In this document: piece after piece, positions 1 through 7,186 of the stretch
Layout: each line of letters begins with the position of its first letter
Numbering within the stretch: position 1 is the stretch's first letter
NCBI GenBank assembly: GCA_900545365.1
Contig: UQYL01000037.1
Span: 1-10,055 of the forward strand
DNA length: 10,055 nt
DNA from: an uncultured Dialister sp.
Lineage (GTDB): Bacteria; Bacillota; Negativicutes; Veillonellales; Dialisteraceae
Reading direction: 5' to 3'
Notes under the pieces: model-generated
What the model was told of the DNA's origin: nothing
Database searches by the model: none
What the model saw: the letters and a program-made list of their open reading frames with translations, nothing else
Translations under genes and position numbers: made by a program

Positions 1-396
1 CCCGCCGAGGAATTCAAAACGCGCTTCCAGCCGTCCGTAGCGGCGGATGAGCTCTTCATTGCCCTGGTCTTTTTCCAGCGCCGCCGCCAGCCGGTGGAGC
101 TCATCCTCACAGAAGAGGATGTCTTTCCACGCTTCTTCCATTTCTTCCCGGAGCGTGGCCGTGGAATAATTGAAATCCTGCCGGAGATACCCGATCACCG
201 CGCCGCTGTCCGCCTTGACGGAGCCTTTATCCGCTTCCTCTGTGCCGATGATGCACCGGAGAAGCGTTGTTTTCCCCGCGCCGTTCGCGCCGACCAGCCC
301 GATGCGCTCGCCGCTCCGCACATCAAAGGATATATTTTCAAATACTGTATAGATGCCGAAGGACTTTGACAGTCCGCTTATTTTTAATGTCGCCAT
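1..396 (-). CDS. ABC-F family ATP-binding protein, N-terminal 132 residues (runs off the left edge)
   Basis: ABC-F proteins are soluble, duplicated ATPases without membrane segments. Known members act on the ribosome, in translation regulation or antibiotic protection. The 132 visible residues form the first half of the first nucleotide-binding domain: a Walker A motif GANGAGKTT at about residues 36-44 and a Q-loop glutamine at about 73 (YLRQDF). A charged, helical stretch rich in Glu and Arg follows (about 80-132), as expected where ABC-F proteins carry the arm subdomain. The frame is open to the window edge. The ATG directly abuts the TAA of the upstream secretin gene (TAAATG), so translation is probably coupled. 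The signature motif, Walker B, inter-domain linker and second domain lie outside the window. The ABC class is certain; the ABC-F assignment rests on the start of the domain at residue 2 and the arm-like stretch. The subfamily cannot be told. Confidence 0.85.
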   Translation of the reverse strand, partial: MATLKISGLSKSFGIYTVFENISFDVRSGERIGLVGANGAGKTTLLRCIIGTEEADKGSVKADSGAVIGYLRQDFNYSTATLREEMEEAWKDILFCEDELHRLAAALEKDQGNEELIRRYGRLEARFEFLGG

Positions 397-1680
397 TTAT
401 TTGATCAATTCCGCTCTGATAATGATAACAATTTCCGATTCTTCCGTCGATTCGCTCCGGCTCTGGAAGATCTTGCCCAGAATGGGGATATCTCCGAGGA
501 TCGGTACTTTCCGAAAGGTCTTGCTCGTCTCTTTGTCGATGAGCCCGCCTATGACGATCTCGTCGCCCGACTTCAGCCGTACCATGGTGTCCGCCTGCCG
601 GGTGACGATGCGGTAGGCTTTCATTTCCGGCACGAGGTACGGGGTGGAAACTTCCGCCCGGATGGACGCGGTGATCTCATCATCCCGGCTGATGCGGGGC
701 GTGTAGGACAGCTTGATGCCGGCGTCACGGTACTCCGTGGCCGTCGTCTTGACGCCGTTTTCCATGTGTTCCACCACGACGGGGATTTCACTGCCGATGA
801 GGATCTCCGCAGGACGGCCGTTCATGGTGACTACATTCGGCCGGGCCAGCACTCTCGCTTTCCCGCTCGACACGAGGGCGGCGAGCTTCGCCTGGAAAAA
901 GACGGTGTACGGATGACCGGAAACGCTTCTCCCGTAAGAGATGCCCGCATAGCCTTCGGGCATGTCCACTTCCCATCCGTCATGCACGATATTGCGGATG
1001 CGCGGATTGCCGTCTTCGTCAAATTTGACGTTTCCCGTATCGTCCGTTACATAGCGCTGCTCTGTCCAGCTCTCCCGATTGTAGTCAGCGCTCCCTGTGA
1101 GGCTCTGGAAATCCCAGTCGATGCCCAGCTCCTTCGCATCAGACGTATTCACGGCCAGCACTTCCGCTTCCACTTTTACCTGCTTCTCCGGCCGGTCCAG
1201 TTCCGAAATGACCCGCCGCGCCTGAAACAGTTCTTCTTCCGTGCCGCTCACGATGACCGAATTGGCGCCGCTGTTGAACGCGACACGCTTATCCTTGAAC
1301 AGATTGCCAAGGCTTTCCGCCACTTCTTCCGCAGACGCATAGGACAGGCGGAACGATTCCGCCGCGGCGGCTTTTCCATCCAGGCTGCCGTCATAGATGA
1401 TGAGCGTATTTCCTTCTTTCCGCGCCACGAGGCCGTCTGCCTGCACAACGGCGCGGAGCGCTTCTTCCGGCGTCACCTGCTCCAGATGCGCCGTGATGCC
1501 GCCTTTCATCTCTCCGGCGAAAATGATATTCTGGTGGCACATTTCCGCCAGATTCTGAAGGAGCTCCCTCACGGGGGCATTCTCCAGCCGCAGGTCGATC
1601 GTCTCCGCCGCTTCTGCCGGCATGAAAGCCAGACAGAAAGCGCAGCACAGGACCGCGCTTCTTTTCAGGAAACGTTTCAC
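397..1680 (-). CDS. Secretin (PilQ/GspD superfamily), outer-membrane multimeric channel
   Basis: Secretins form ring-shaped outer-membrane pores for type IV pili, type II/III secretion or phage export. The 427-residue protein starts with a signal peptide (about 1-24, KRFLKRS then a hydrophobic core ending AEA). It continues with an STN-type N0 domain (about 26-100), one NolW/N1-type domain (about 107-163), and a secretin core (about 170-427). The core holds the ARPNVVTMNG segment, the GSEIPVV segment and, near the C-terminus, VPILGDIPILGKIF, a hallmark of the family. It is short for a secretin, with only one N1-like repeat. I chose the GTG at 1680: it overlaps the upstream stop as GTGA and places the signal peptide exactly at the N-terminus. 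An ATG at 1752 would add 24 residues that overlap the upstream gene and would bury the signal peptide. The preceding gene encodes a PilP/GspC-like partner. The pilus versus type II assignment is not resolvable; the N0/N1 layout is closest to PilQ. Confidence 0.92.
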   Translation of the reverse strand: MKRFLKRSAVLCCAFCLAFMPAEAAETIDLRLENAPVRELLQNLAEMCHQNIIFAGEMKGGITAHLEQVTPEEALRAVVQADGLVARKEGNTLIIYDGSLDGKAAAAESFRLSYASAEEVAESLGNLFKDKRVAFNSGANSVIVSGTEEELFQARRVISELDRPEKQVKVEAEVLAVNTSDAKELGIDWDFQSLTGSADYNRESWTEQRYVTDDTGNVKFDEDGNPRIRNIVHDGWEVDMPEGYAGISYGRSVSGHPYTVFFQAKLAALVSSGKARVLARPNVVTMNGRPAEILIGSEIPVVVEHMENGVKTTATEYRDAGIKLSYTPRISRDDEITASIRAEVSTPYLVPEMKAYRIVTRQADTMVRLKSGDEIVIGGLIDKETSKTFRKVPILGDIPILGKIFQSRSESTEESEIVIIIRAELIK

Positions 1681-2156
1681 AGCGTCAGTGTTTTCTGCCC
1701 TGCCGGTCCGGAAAGCACGACCTGCTTTTCGGCGATCCCAGTCACTGTCCATGCCCCCACCTGCTCTCCTTCTTTTACTGTTTTTGTCTGCCCGTCCGTC
1801 AGCACCATGGCCCGACGGTCCGCGCCGAGAATGAGGATGCCCTGCAATACCGGAACGGCGGGCTCTGCCTGCACGGACGCTCCTTTTGCCGCCGCGGGTT
1901 TCCCTTCTGCGGGGGCCGGCGCCGCGTCCAGCCGGAAAGGATCGGGAAGAGGTTTCGTCCGAATGTAGCGGTTCGCATCGTATTTCATCGTGATCTGCTG
2001 CGGTTCGGGCGGGATCTCTTTCTTTTCCGGGACCGGTTCCGGCGGTTTCTCAGGAAGAAGTTCCGCAGCCGTCCCGCCGCGGAAAAGTCCCCATAAAAAG
2101 AGCGCCGCCGCGGCGCATGCGCCGAGCAGCAGCCCTTTCCGCCGTTCCATATTCAT
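1677..2156 (-). CDS. PilP/GspC-like membrane-anchored periplasmic protein (probable secretin partner)
   Basis: The 159-residue protein has a short basic N-terminus (MERRK) and one membrane segment (about 8-25). A Pro/Glu-rich linker (about 33-52) follows, then a DPF motif at about 72-74, an Ala-rich linker, and a compact C-terminal beta domain (about 102-159). That domain carries the pattern LQGILILG, AMVLTDG, VKEGEQVG. It resembles the homology-region fold of GspC and PilP, which binds the secretin N0 domain and links it to the inner membrane. PilP is normally a lipoprotein; here there is no lipobox cysteine and the anchor is a transmembrane helix as in GspC. A strong GGGAGGGGG Shine-Dalgarno site lies just upstream of the ATG. 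It starts 20 bp after the pgi stop and overlaps the secretin start by 4 bp. The fold call is by pattern only, but the genetic linkage supports it strongly. Confidence 0.72.
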   Translation of the reverse strand: MNMERRKGLLLGACAAAALFLWGLFRGGTAAELLPEKPPEPVPEKKEIPPEPQQITMKYDANRYIRTKPLPDPFRLDAAPAPAEGKPAAAKGASVQAEPAVPVLQGILILGADRRAMVLTDGQTKTVKEGEQVGAWTVTGIAEKQVVLSGPAGQKTLTL

Positions 2157-2176
2157 CGCCCCCTCCCGAGAGGCTG

Positions 2177-3574
2177 TCAGTCTCTGCCATACCGGGCCAG
2201 ATCCTGATGGAGGATCTTCTTGTACGTTTCCACGCCGGGCTGATCGTATGCGTCGATCCCCGCCATGGCCCCTTCGTAGGAGATGGTAAGGAAGAAGAAA
2301 TACATCAGCGCGCCGAGATAAAATTCATTGACTTTGCGAATGGAGATCCGGCAGCTCATGCGGCCGTCGGAAGCGAGCGCCTCCGCATTAGCCCGAAGAG
2401 CGGCGCCGAGCACATGGCTCATGGGCACGGTACAGATCTGCCCGCCCTCTGTGAGCGTGAAATCCGGGTCGTCCGGAAATTCTTCCACAGAAATGAACTG
2501 GAGCAGCTTGTTCCGCCTTCCCTGCTGGTGTTCCTGCGTAAGGGAATGCATATCTGTCGTCCCCACGGCAGACACCGGCGTGCGCCCGCCGTAGGCAGGC
2601 TCTCCGCTCACGGTCTCCGCTTTTCCGAGAGATTCTCCGAGAAGCTGAGCGTACCAGTCGCCGAGAGAACGGAGCCGCGCGCAGTACGGCATGGTGATCT
2701 CCGCCGTAATGCCGTACTTCACGGAAGCGATGTACTTCATCGCCGCCAGGGCAAGCGCCGGATTTTCCCGCCAGTCCTCCGACTGACAGGCCTCTTCCAC
2801 CTGCTTCGCGCCGCGGAGGAACTGCCGGATATCCATCCCAAGAATTGACGCAAAAACGAGCCCTACCTGAGAAAATACGCTGAACCGGCCGCCGATGCCT
2901 TCCGGCACCGCGAAATGGAGCCAGCCTTTCTCCCGGCATTCTTCCAGAAGGAGCCCCTTTGCCGCGTCCGTAATGCCGACGAAGACGGGGCGGCAGAATC
3001 CGGGCAGCGCCCGCTCCAGCACGGACAGCGCGCCGGACGGCTCCGCGGTCGTCCCGGATTTGGAGATCGCCAGGACGAGCACCGCATAGCCCGCCTTTTT
3101 CTCCGCCTGCTGCCGGAGATACCGCAGGAGAGAGGCCATCGCTTCCGGGTCCGCCGTCTGTCCGGCAAAGAACACCTGCGGCAGTCCGCGGCGCGTCTCT
3201 TCGTCCTCTTCATTCCAGTAAGGCCCGCAGATCCCGTCGAAGAGGACCTGATTCCCCAGGTATGAGCCGCCGATCCCCACGGAAATGACCGCGTCAAACT
3301 CCCCTTTCCGGCACCGCAGGGCAAGAGCTTCCATATCCGCTTTTTCTTCCGCTGTCATGAGGAGCTCTTCCCGCAGGATCGCCGGGAGGCGGGGGAAAAA
3401 CACCGTTTCCCCTTCCCTCAGTCCGCAGCCGTTCCCGCGGATGCCCGCAAGCGTTTCCGCCGCGGCGGCCATCTCTTTCCGGCAGCCTGTCATATCCGCT
3501 TCCGTAATATTCCATGACCGGCCGAAGAGGCAGTCCCAATCCACGGTCATGCCGTCGCATATCCAATGATCCAT
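2177..3574 (-). CDS. pgi: Glucose-6-phosphate isomerase
   Basis: The enzyme interconverts glucose 6-phosphate and fructose 6-phosphate in the cytoplasm, for glycolysis and gluconeogenesis. At 465 residues it matches the short bacterial form (about 450). Visible motifs are the phosphate-site segments VGIGGSYLG (about 100) and ISKSGTT, the signature GGRFSVFS, the catalytic glutamate in LGESLGK, and the catalytic histidine in GTTDMHSLTQEH. Near the C-terminus YDQPGVETYKK supplies the catalytic lysine. All key residues are present, so it should be active. The ATG is preceded by GGGAG seven to eight bases upstream, and the gene begins 11 bp after the stop of the LptD-like gene. The surprising point is the setting: a central metabolic enzyme sits between an outer-membrane barrel gene and the genes for a secretin and its partner, probably on the same transcript. 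Its product also feeds sugar-nucleotide and lipopolysaccharide precursor synthesis, which may be the link (inference). Confidence 0.96.
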   Translation of the reverse strand: MDHWICDGMTVDWDCLFGRSWNITEADMTGCRKEMAAAAETLAGIRGNGCGLREGETVFFPRLPAILREELLMTAEEKADMEALALRCRKGEFDAVISVGIGGSYLGNQVLFDGICGPYWNEEDEETRRGLPQVFFAGQTADPEAMASLLRYLRQQAEKKAGYAVLVLAISKSGTTAEPSGALSVLERALPGFCRPVFVGITDAAKGLLLEECREKGWLHFAVPEGIGGRFSVFSQVGLVFASILGMDIRQFLRGAKQVEEACQSEDWRENPALALAAMKYIASVKYGITAEITMPYCARLRSLGDWYAQLLGESLGKAETVSGEPAYGGRTPVSAVGTTDMHSLTQEHQQGRRNKLLQFISVEEFPDDPDFTLTEGGQICTVPMSHVLGAALRANAEALASDGRMSCRISIRKVNEFYLGALMYFFFLTISYEGAMAGIDAYDQPGVETYKKILHQDLARYGRD

Positions 3575-3585
3575 ACAAACTCCCG

Positions 3586-5445
3586 TCAGAATGAAAAATC
3601 TTTCGGCTGGATCATGAACTCAAAGTCGTCATCCACTTCGTCATAGGTGATCCATCCGTAGAAAGAATGCATATCTCTGTAATAGGTGAAGTACCGGTGC
3701 TCCGTGTGGCCGTCGATCGTATCGATCTGGTATTCCACGCCCACCGCGTCAAGCGGCGTCAGCTGCACTTTGACGCCTGTCGAGACAGGCTTCTCCATAT
3801 CGTACGTATCATAATGGTACGGAGATTCGCCGTTCAGGTCGTTGTCCCAGTACCGGATCCACGAGCTCACCGCGCGGTATTCCCCGCTGAGCCCCACCGC
3901 GTAGTACTTATTGCTGCGCTGCGAATCATCATAGCCGTAGTAATCTTTCCGGTAACCGATCCGCCAGTCGAAGGCCAGGTGCGGCCCCAGGTCGATGGGC
4001 GTATGGGAGAGATAGGCTCCCCAGCCTTTGTAGCTGCCGGAAACGCCGCCTTCTTTCCAGTGGCCCAGTTCCCCTCCGAATCCCACATAGAAATTCGTTT
4101 TCGGAATATAAAATGCCCGGGAATCAAAGGAGAAGGACGGCCATTTCTCTACCCATACATGATCGTCATTGTACGAGCTTTCTTCCTTCACGTAATGGAG
4201 CTTGAACGTGCCGGGAGCCGTTTCCCAGTTCAGCCCCACGTCCGGCTTGAAACCCGCGTCGGAATACCAGGCGATTCGGGCGTCGAATGTAACATCGCTC
4301 TCCGCCCCGCCGATGGGGATCTGCACGCGGTTCTTCAGGCCGAATCCGTTGTCGCTCTCATAATCGGGCACCGGGATCAGCGACCACGGATTAATTCCGC
4401 TGTCTCTTTTCAGAGAACCGTTATAGGTCTTCATGGACAGGATCTGATAGTTCTTGATATACAATTTCGCATTGTGCGCCGTGTAGTGGTCATTGGGGTA
4501 AATGTCCACGCTGTCCGCTTCGATGCGGTAATCCGGCACCTTGGCCCGGGCGTGTTTCGTCGTGAGATACGCTTTCTGCACGACCGCTTTGTTCTCATTC
4601 CTGTCGAAAACGCCGGATTCCCCTTCGTAATAATATTTATCTTTGTTCCACCCGGAAATGCCCCGGAAACGGGCCACAGCGGCTTTCCCGTCATAACTTC
4701 CTTCCGCCGCGGTCATCTCGTTGCCCGGCGCGGTCCATTTGACCGGCCCCGGGAGGACGTACTGCTGGGTATTGCTGTTGCCGTAAATACGCTCCGTCTC
4801 ATAGCGGTCGCCCATGTGGCGCACGTCGACACGCCCCTGCATGTCCACATCGCCCGTCGTGCCGCTGTAGGTCATAACATCGGCGCTGACGATCATCGGA
4901 TTCTCCGGGGAAATAGAAGCCCCCGCAGTCTCTCCGTTTTTCCCGTTTTTCCGCTCTGCTCTTCCGGCAGACTTTTCTTTTTCCGCTTTCTTGTCCGGTT
5001 TGGCGTGAGCCGCCTCTTTCCGCGTATCCGCCGCTTCCGGCGCGGTCTTCGTTTCCGCCGCTTTTTCCGCCTGGGCCGCCTCAGGACGCGCGGATTCCGC
5101 TCTTTCAGGAACAGCGGCTTTCACCGGCGCTTTCTTCGCAGCCGTCTCCGGCGCTTTTGCGTAGGGCATTTCCCCCGCTGCCGGACTGCCGCTCACCGTT
5201 TCCTGCCGGAGCGTTTCCGCGGGCAGACTTTCTGAAGCCGTTTCCGCAGGCCGCTCTTCCCGCTGAAATTTCTCTGCCGGGACAGAATCATTGTCCGCCG
5301 GAACACCGACCTCAATATACCGCATGCCTTCCGCGCCGCTCAGCACCCATGTCACCCGCTGCGGATCTTCCGCTGCCGAAGCCGACATCCAGCCGGACGC
5401 GCAGAGGAGCGCCGCGCATAAAAATACTCGTTCTCTTTTATTCAT
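3586..5445 (-). CDS. OstA/LptD-like outer-membrane protein with short beta-barrel
   Basis: LptD inserts lipopolysaccharide into the outer leaflet through an N-terminal OstA jellyroll and a 26-strand barrel. This 619-residue protein has a signal peptide (about 1-24). A low-complexity Ala/Glu/Lys/Pro region (about 57-178) follows. An OstA-like segment (about 183-345) shows repeating beta strands such as IVSADVMTYSG, VDMQGRVDVRH and YRIEADSVDIY. Last comes a stretch of alternating aromatic beta strands (about 365-619) that ends in phenylalanine, as outer-membrane barrels do. The barrel part is only about 255 residues, roughly 12-16 strands by eye, much less than in a classical LptD (usually 750 or more residues in all). 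It is therefore an LptD-like paralogue or a reduced form rather than a proven LPS translocon. The ATG overlaps the upstream stop by 8 bp (ATGAATAA), implying coupling. The OstA call is moderately sure; the barrel is inferred from strand pattern and C-terminus. Confidence 0.75.
   Translation of the reverse strand: MNKRERVFLCAALLCASGWMSASAAEDPQRVTWVLSGAEGMRYIEVGVPADNDSVPAEKFQREERPAETASESLPAETLRQETVSGSPAAGEMPYAKAPETAAKKAPVKAAVPERAESARPEAAQAEKAAETKTAPEAADTRKEAAHAKPDKKAEKEKSAGRAERKNGKNGETAGASISPENPMIVSADVMTYSGTTGDVDMQGRVDVRHMGDRYETERIYGNSNTQQYVLPGPVKWTAPGNEMTAAEGSYDGKAAVARFRGISGWNKDKYYYEGESGVFDRNENKAVVQKAYLTTKHARAKVPDYRIEADSVDIYPNDHYTAHNAKLYIKNYQILSMKTYNGSLKRDSGINPWSLIPVPDYESDNGFGLKNRVQIPIGGAESDVTFDARIAWYSDAGFKPDVGLNWETAPGTFKLHYVKEESSYNDDHVWVEKWPSFSFDSRAFYIPKTNFYVGFGGELGHWKEGGVSGSYKGWGAYLSHTPIDLGPHLAFDWRIGYRKDYYGYDDSQRSNKYYAVGLSGEYRAVSSWIRYWDNDLNGESPYHYDTYDMEKPVSTGVKVQLTPLDAVGVEYQIDTIDGHTEHRYFTYYRDMHSFYGWITYDEVDDDFEFMIQPKDFSF
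4912..5277 (-). other. Low-complexity Ala/Glu/Lys/Pro-rich linker coding segment of the LptD-like gene
   Basis: About 120 residues (57-178) between the signal peptide region and the OstA-like domain consist mostly of Ala, Glu, Lys, Pro and Thr. They turn strongly basic near the end (KPDKKAEKEK, then GRAERKNGKNG). No fold is expected. Such charged, proline-rich linkers can span or bind peptidoglycan, which is my inference for its role. Confidence 0.7.
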
Positions 5446-6499
5446 GGCTCACGATGACAACCGATGTGTCTCCTCCGGCAGATGCTTCATCCACTGCCTC
5501 CGCTTCACCGGAAACAGCCGTTTTCTCTACGTTTTCAGACATTTCCACCGTAACGTCCTTCTTCGCCAGAAGCGATTTCGGAGCGCCCGGCGCCTGCTTC
5601 ATGCCCTTCGTCTCCACATCCTGCTGCGTCTGGATATAGAGCTCCGTACCGGCAGGCATTTCCACATTCTTTCCCTTCACGAAGAAGCCGCCCACAAGGC
5701 CGATCGGCCCCAGCGCAAGCGCGCCCACCGTGGAAGCGCCCACAGCCGCCGCTTCCATCTTCAGCTTATCCTGCGCCTCCGGGCCCAGTACGGTGGGGAT
5801 CTCTTCATCATCGATAGAAAAGACCTGATTGAAGGAGATCTCCATTTCCCCGCTCCTGCCGAAGAACTTCGGACGGGATACTTTGGTAATGACACCGCTG
5901 CCCTGCGCGCCGCGGGGCAGAACGATCACATCGTCGGCCAGCACATCTTCCTGCACGGTAAAATGCACCTCATCGCCTTCTTCATTTGTTTTTGAGCTGA
6001 CATCTTCATTCAGGGATATCTTGAAGACCGTATTGGCCGGGAGGATGACCGGCACAAGCTCAAAATGCGTATCCCCGTAGACCGCCCGTTCCAGCTCCGC
6101 CACGCGCGCTTCGATGGGGCCTGTCTTCGTCATGCCGAATACCGCCGATTCCAGTACGTCAAGACGCGGGCCGAGCGCATCCTGCTTAATCTCATCGGTG
6201 AGATAATATTCCAGCGTATTCACGCGGGTCGTGATGGATGCCTGCGAATCTTCCGATCCGCGCACCACATCGCGGTACAGAGCGGATACCCGCTCATTCA
6301 GTCCCTCCGAAGACGGCTTCCGTCCGTAGACTGCTTCGTCCATCGCGTCCACGCGCTCAATAAACGAGCCTGTCTGTACATCGCCGAAGATCACGCTGTC
6401 CAGCTTATCCGCCTTATCCGTCAGAGTCGTCGGCTCCGCGGCGGATACAGACGACGCCAGAATGACTGCCAGCCCGGCAGCAGCTATCCATTTCTTCAT
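5438..6499 (-). CDS. Exported protein: degenerate ~20-residue repeats followed by a beta-rich periplasmic domain
   Basis: I do not recognise a named gene. The 353-residue product has a signal peptide (about 1-20, ending VSA). Six tandem degenerate repeats of 20-22 residues follow (about 30-143). A beta-rich domain (about 152-240) holds VILPANTVFKISLNEDVSSK, GDEVHF, VLPRGAQGSGVI and EMEISF. This pattern is common in periplasmic proteins where a small-molecule-like or VirB10-like beta domain reads G-t-x-h-x-h-x-L-x-x-x-l-S-S-K. A Gly/Ala-rich hydrophobic stretch (about 250-275) and an acidic Ser/Ala/Glu tail complete it. The hydrophobic stretch is weakly amphipathic and could be membrane-associated. 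The ATG is preceded by AAGGAGAA. The gene starts 18 bp after the small exported-protein gene, and its last 8 bp overlap the LptD-like start. It is probably periplasmic or outer-membrane linked and part of the same assembly. Function unknown. Confidence 0.85.
   Translation of the reverse strand: MKKWIAAAGLAVILASSVSAAEPTTLTDKADKLDSVIFGDVQTGSFIERVDAMDEAVYGRKPSSEGLNERVSALYRDVVRGSEDSQASITTRVNTLEYYLTDEIKQDALGPRLDVLESAVFGMTKTGPIEARVAELERAVYGDTHFELVPVILPANTVFKISLNEDVSSKTNEEGDEVHFTVQEDVLADDVIVLPRGAQGSGVITKVSRPKFFGRSGEMEISFNQVFSIDDEEIPTVLGPEAQDKLKMEAAAVGASTVGALALGPIGLVGGFFVKGKNVEMPAGTELYIQTQQDVETKGMKQAPGAPKSLLAKKDVTVEMSENVEKTAVSGEAEAVDEASAGGDTSVVIVSHE
6071..6412 (-). repeat. Six degenerate ~20-residue protein repeats (V-x-x-L-E-x-A-V-F/Y-G ... 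R)
   Basis: Residues 30-143 of the exported protein divide into units of 20, 21, 22, 20, 20 and about 11 residues. The best units read LDSVIFG...TGSFIER, MDEAVYG...GLNER and LESAVFG...TGPIEAR, and the last LERAVYG. Units 3 and 4 are diverged and have lost the V-F/Y-G core. Each unit looks like a short helix followed by a turn, so the region may be a helical repeat or coiled-coil stalk. Confidence 0.75.
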
Positions 6500-6517
6500 G
6501 AAATTCTCCTTATTCTC

Positions 6518-6964
6518 TTACACTTTCACATCGATCACAGCCGAGACGCCCACACCCTGGACGCGGCTGAAACTGAGAGGATTCTTGCTGTCCATGGGGA
6601 TCAGCCCTTTGATGCGGAAAAGCTTGTCGTTCCAGCTGATCTCCAGCTGGCCCACCGCTTCCACCTTCTCCACCTGATCCGCGTCGCCGATTACCTGCGC
6701 CGCGCCGATATATCCGCTGTTCCCGATGCTCACGATCGGGACGACTTTCGTCGCATAATTCGTGCCCGCGCCTTCCTTCATCATGATGGAATTGATAGCG
6801 CTATTCAGCTGTTCCGAATACCGGTCCACCAGGTACCCGATGCCGCCTACCTTGACGACGCCGCCGAGGACGCTGCCCAGATCAAATGCCGATACAGACG
6901 ATATGGCGCCCGCGCCGATCATTGCCGCTGCCAAAAAGGAAACGGCCGCTCTTTTCATATTCAT
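6518..6964 (-). CDS. Small exported protein of unknown function, first gene of the envelope operon
   Basis: No family recognised. The 148-residue product has a signal peptide (about 1-26, MKRAA, hydrophobic core, ending VSA then FDLG). A Gly-rich segment (DLGSVLGGVVKVGGIGYL) follows, then an amphipathic helix with YSEQLNSAINSIM. The C-terminal part is beta-rich (about 75-148), with GNSGYIGAAQVIG, VEAVGQLEISW and VGVSAVIDVKV. The region GYIGAAQV recalls small periplasmic or outer-membrane associated beta domains, but I cannot name one. The first ATG (6964) sits 7 bp after a near-perfect GGAGG site; a second ATG two codons later is less well placed. It lies directly downstream of the operon promoter and 18 bp upstream of the next gene. 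It is therefore probably the most highly translated product of the operon and works with the following exported protein (inference). Confidence 0.82.
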   Translation of the reverse strand: MNMKRAAVSFLAAAMIGAGAISSVSAFDLGSVLGGVVKVGGIGYLVDRYSEQLNSAINSIMMKEGAGTNYATKVVPIVSIGNSGYIGAAQVIGDADQVEKVEAVGQLEISWNDKLFRIKGLIPMDSKNPLSFSRVQGVGVSAVIDVKV

Positions 6965-7016
6965 ATGATCTCCTCCTTTTCTGAATGAGACACTATGCCT
7001 ATCATATTTTTCTTAT

Positions 7017-7045
7017 ATTATACGTTCCCCAAAACTTTTTTTCTA
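7017..7045 (-). promoter_or_regulatory. Sigma-70-type promoter of the envelope operon
   Basis: On the minus strand a perfect -10 box TATAAT (7017-7022) follows a 17-bp spacer after TAGAAA (7040-7045), which matches 4 of 6 bases of the -35 consensus. The region just upstream is A-rich and could act as an UP element. It lies about 53 bp upstream of the first ATG (6964), leaving an untranslated leader of roughly 45 nt. This is the only convincing promoter for the seven-gene run. Confidence 0.75.
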
Positions 7046-7140
7046 CTTTCAAAAAATCCGCGCATCACCAGCGTCTTCCCGTCCGCCGCATTCGTCCCTC
7101 CGGCCGCCTGTCTGCGAAAAGCGTTCCGAAAACTCCGCGC

Positions 7141-7179
7141 AAATAAAAAATCCCGCCGCCTCCATAAAGAAGACTGCGG
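7141..7179 (-). terminator. Rho-independent terminator of the membrane-protein gene
   Basis: On the minus strand, starting about 7 nt after the stop codon at 7187, an 11-position stem with one A-G mismatch and two or three G-U pairs encloses a UUUAU loop (7153-7179). GATTTTTT, the U-tract at 7145-7150, follows. It separates this gene from the downstream envelope operon. Confidence 0.75.
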
Positions 7180-7186
7180 AAATCTT

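Noticed and set aside
766..1968. 400-codon open frame on the plus strand
   Set aside because: Antisense to the secretin and its partner, which have clear domains; its translation is Arg/His/Phe-rich with no recognisable domain, typical of a GC-rich shadow frame.
3667..5235. 522-codon open frame on the plus strand
   Set aside because: Antisense to the LptD-like gene; composition is Arg/Val/Phe-rich and low in motifs, and no credible ribosome-binding site or promoter supports it.
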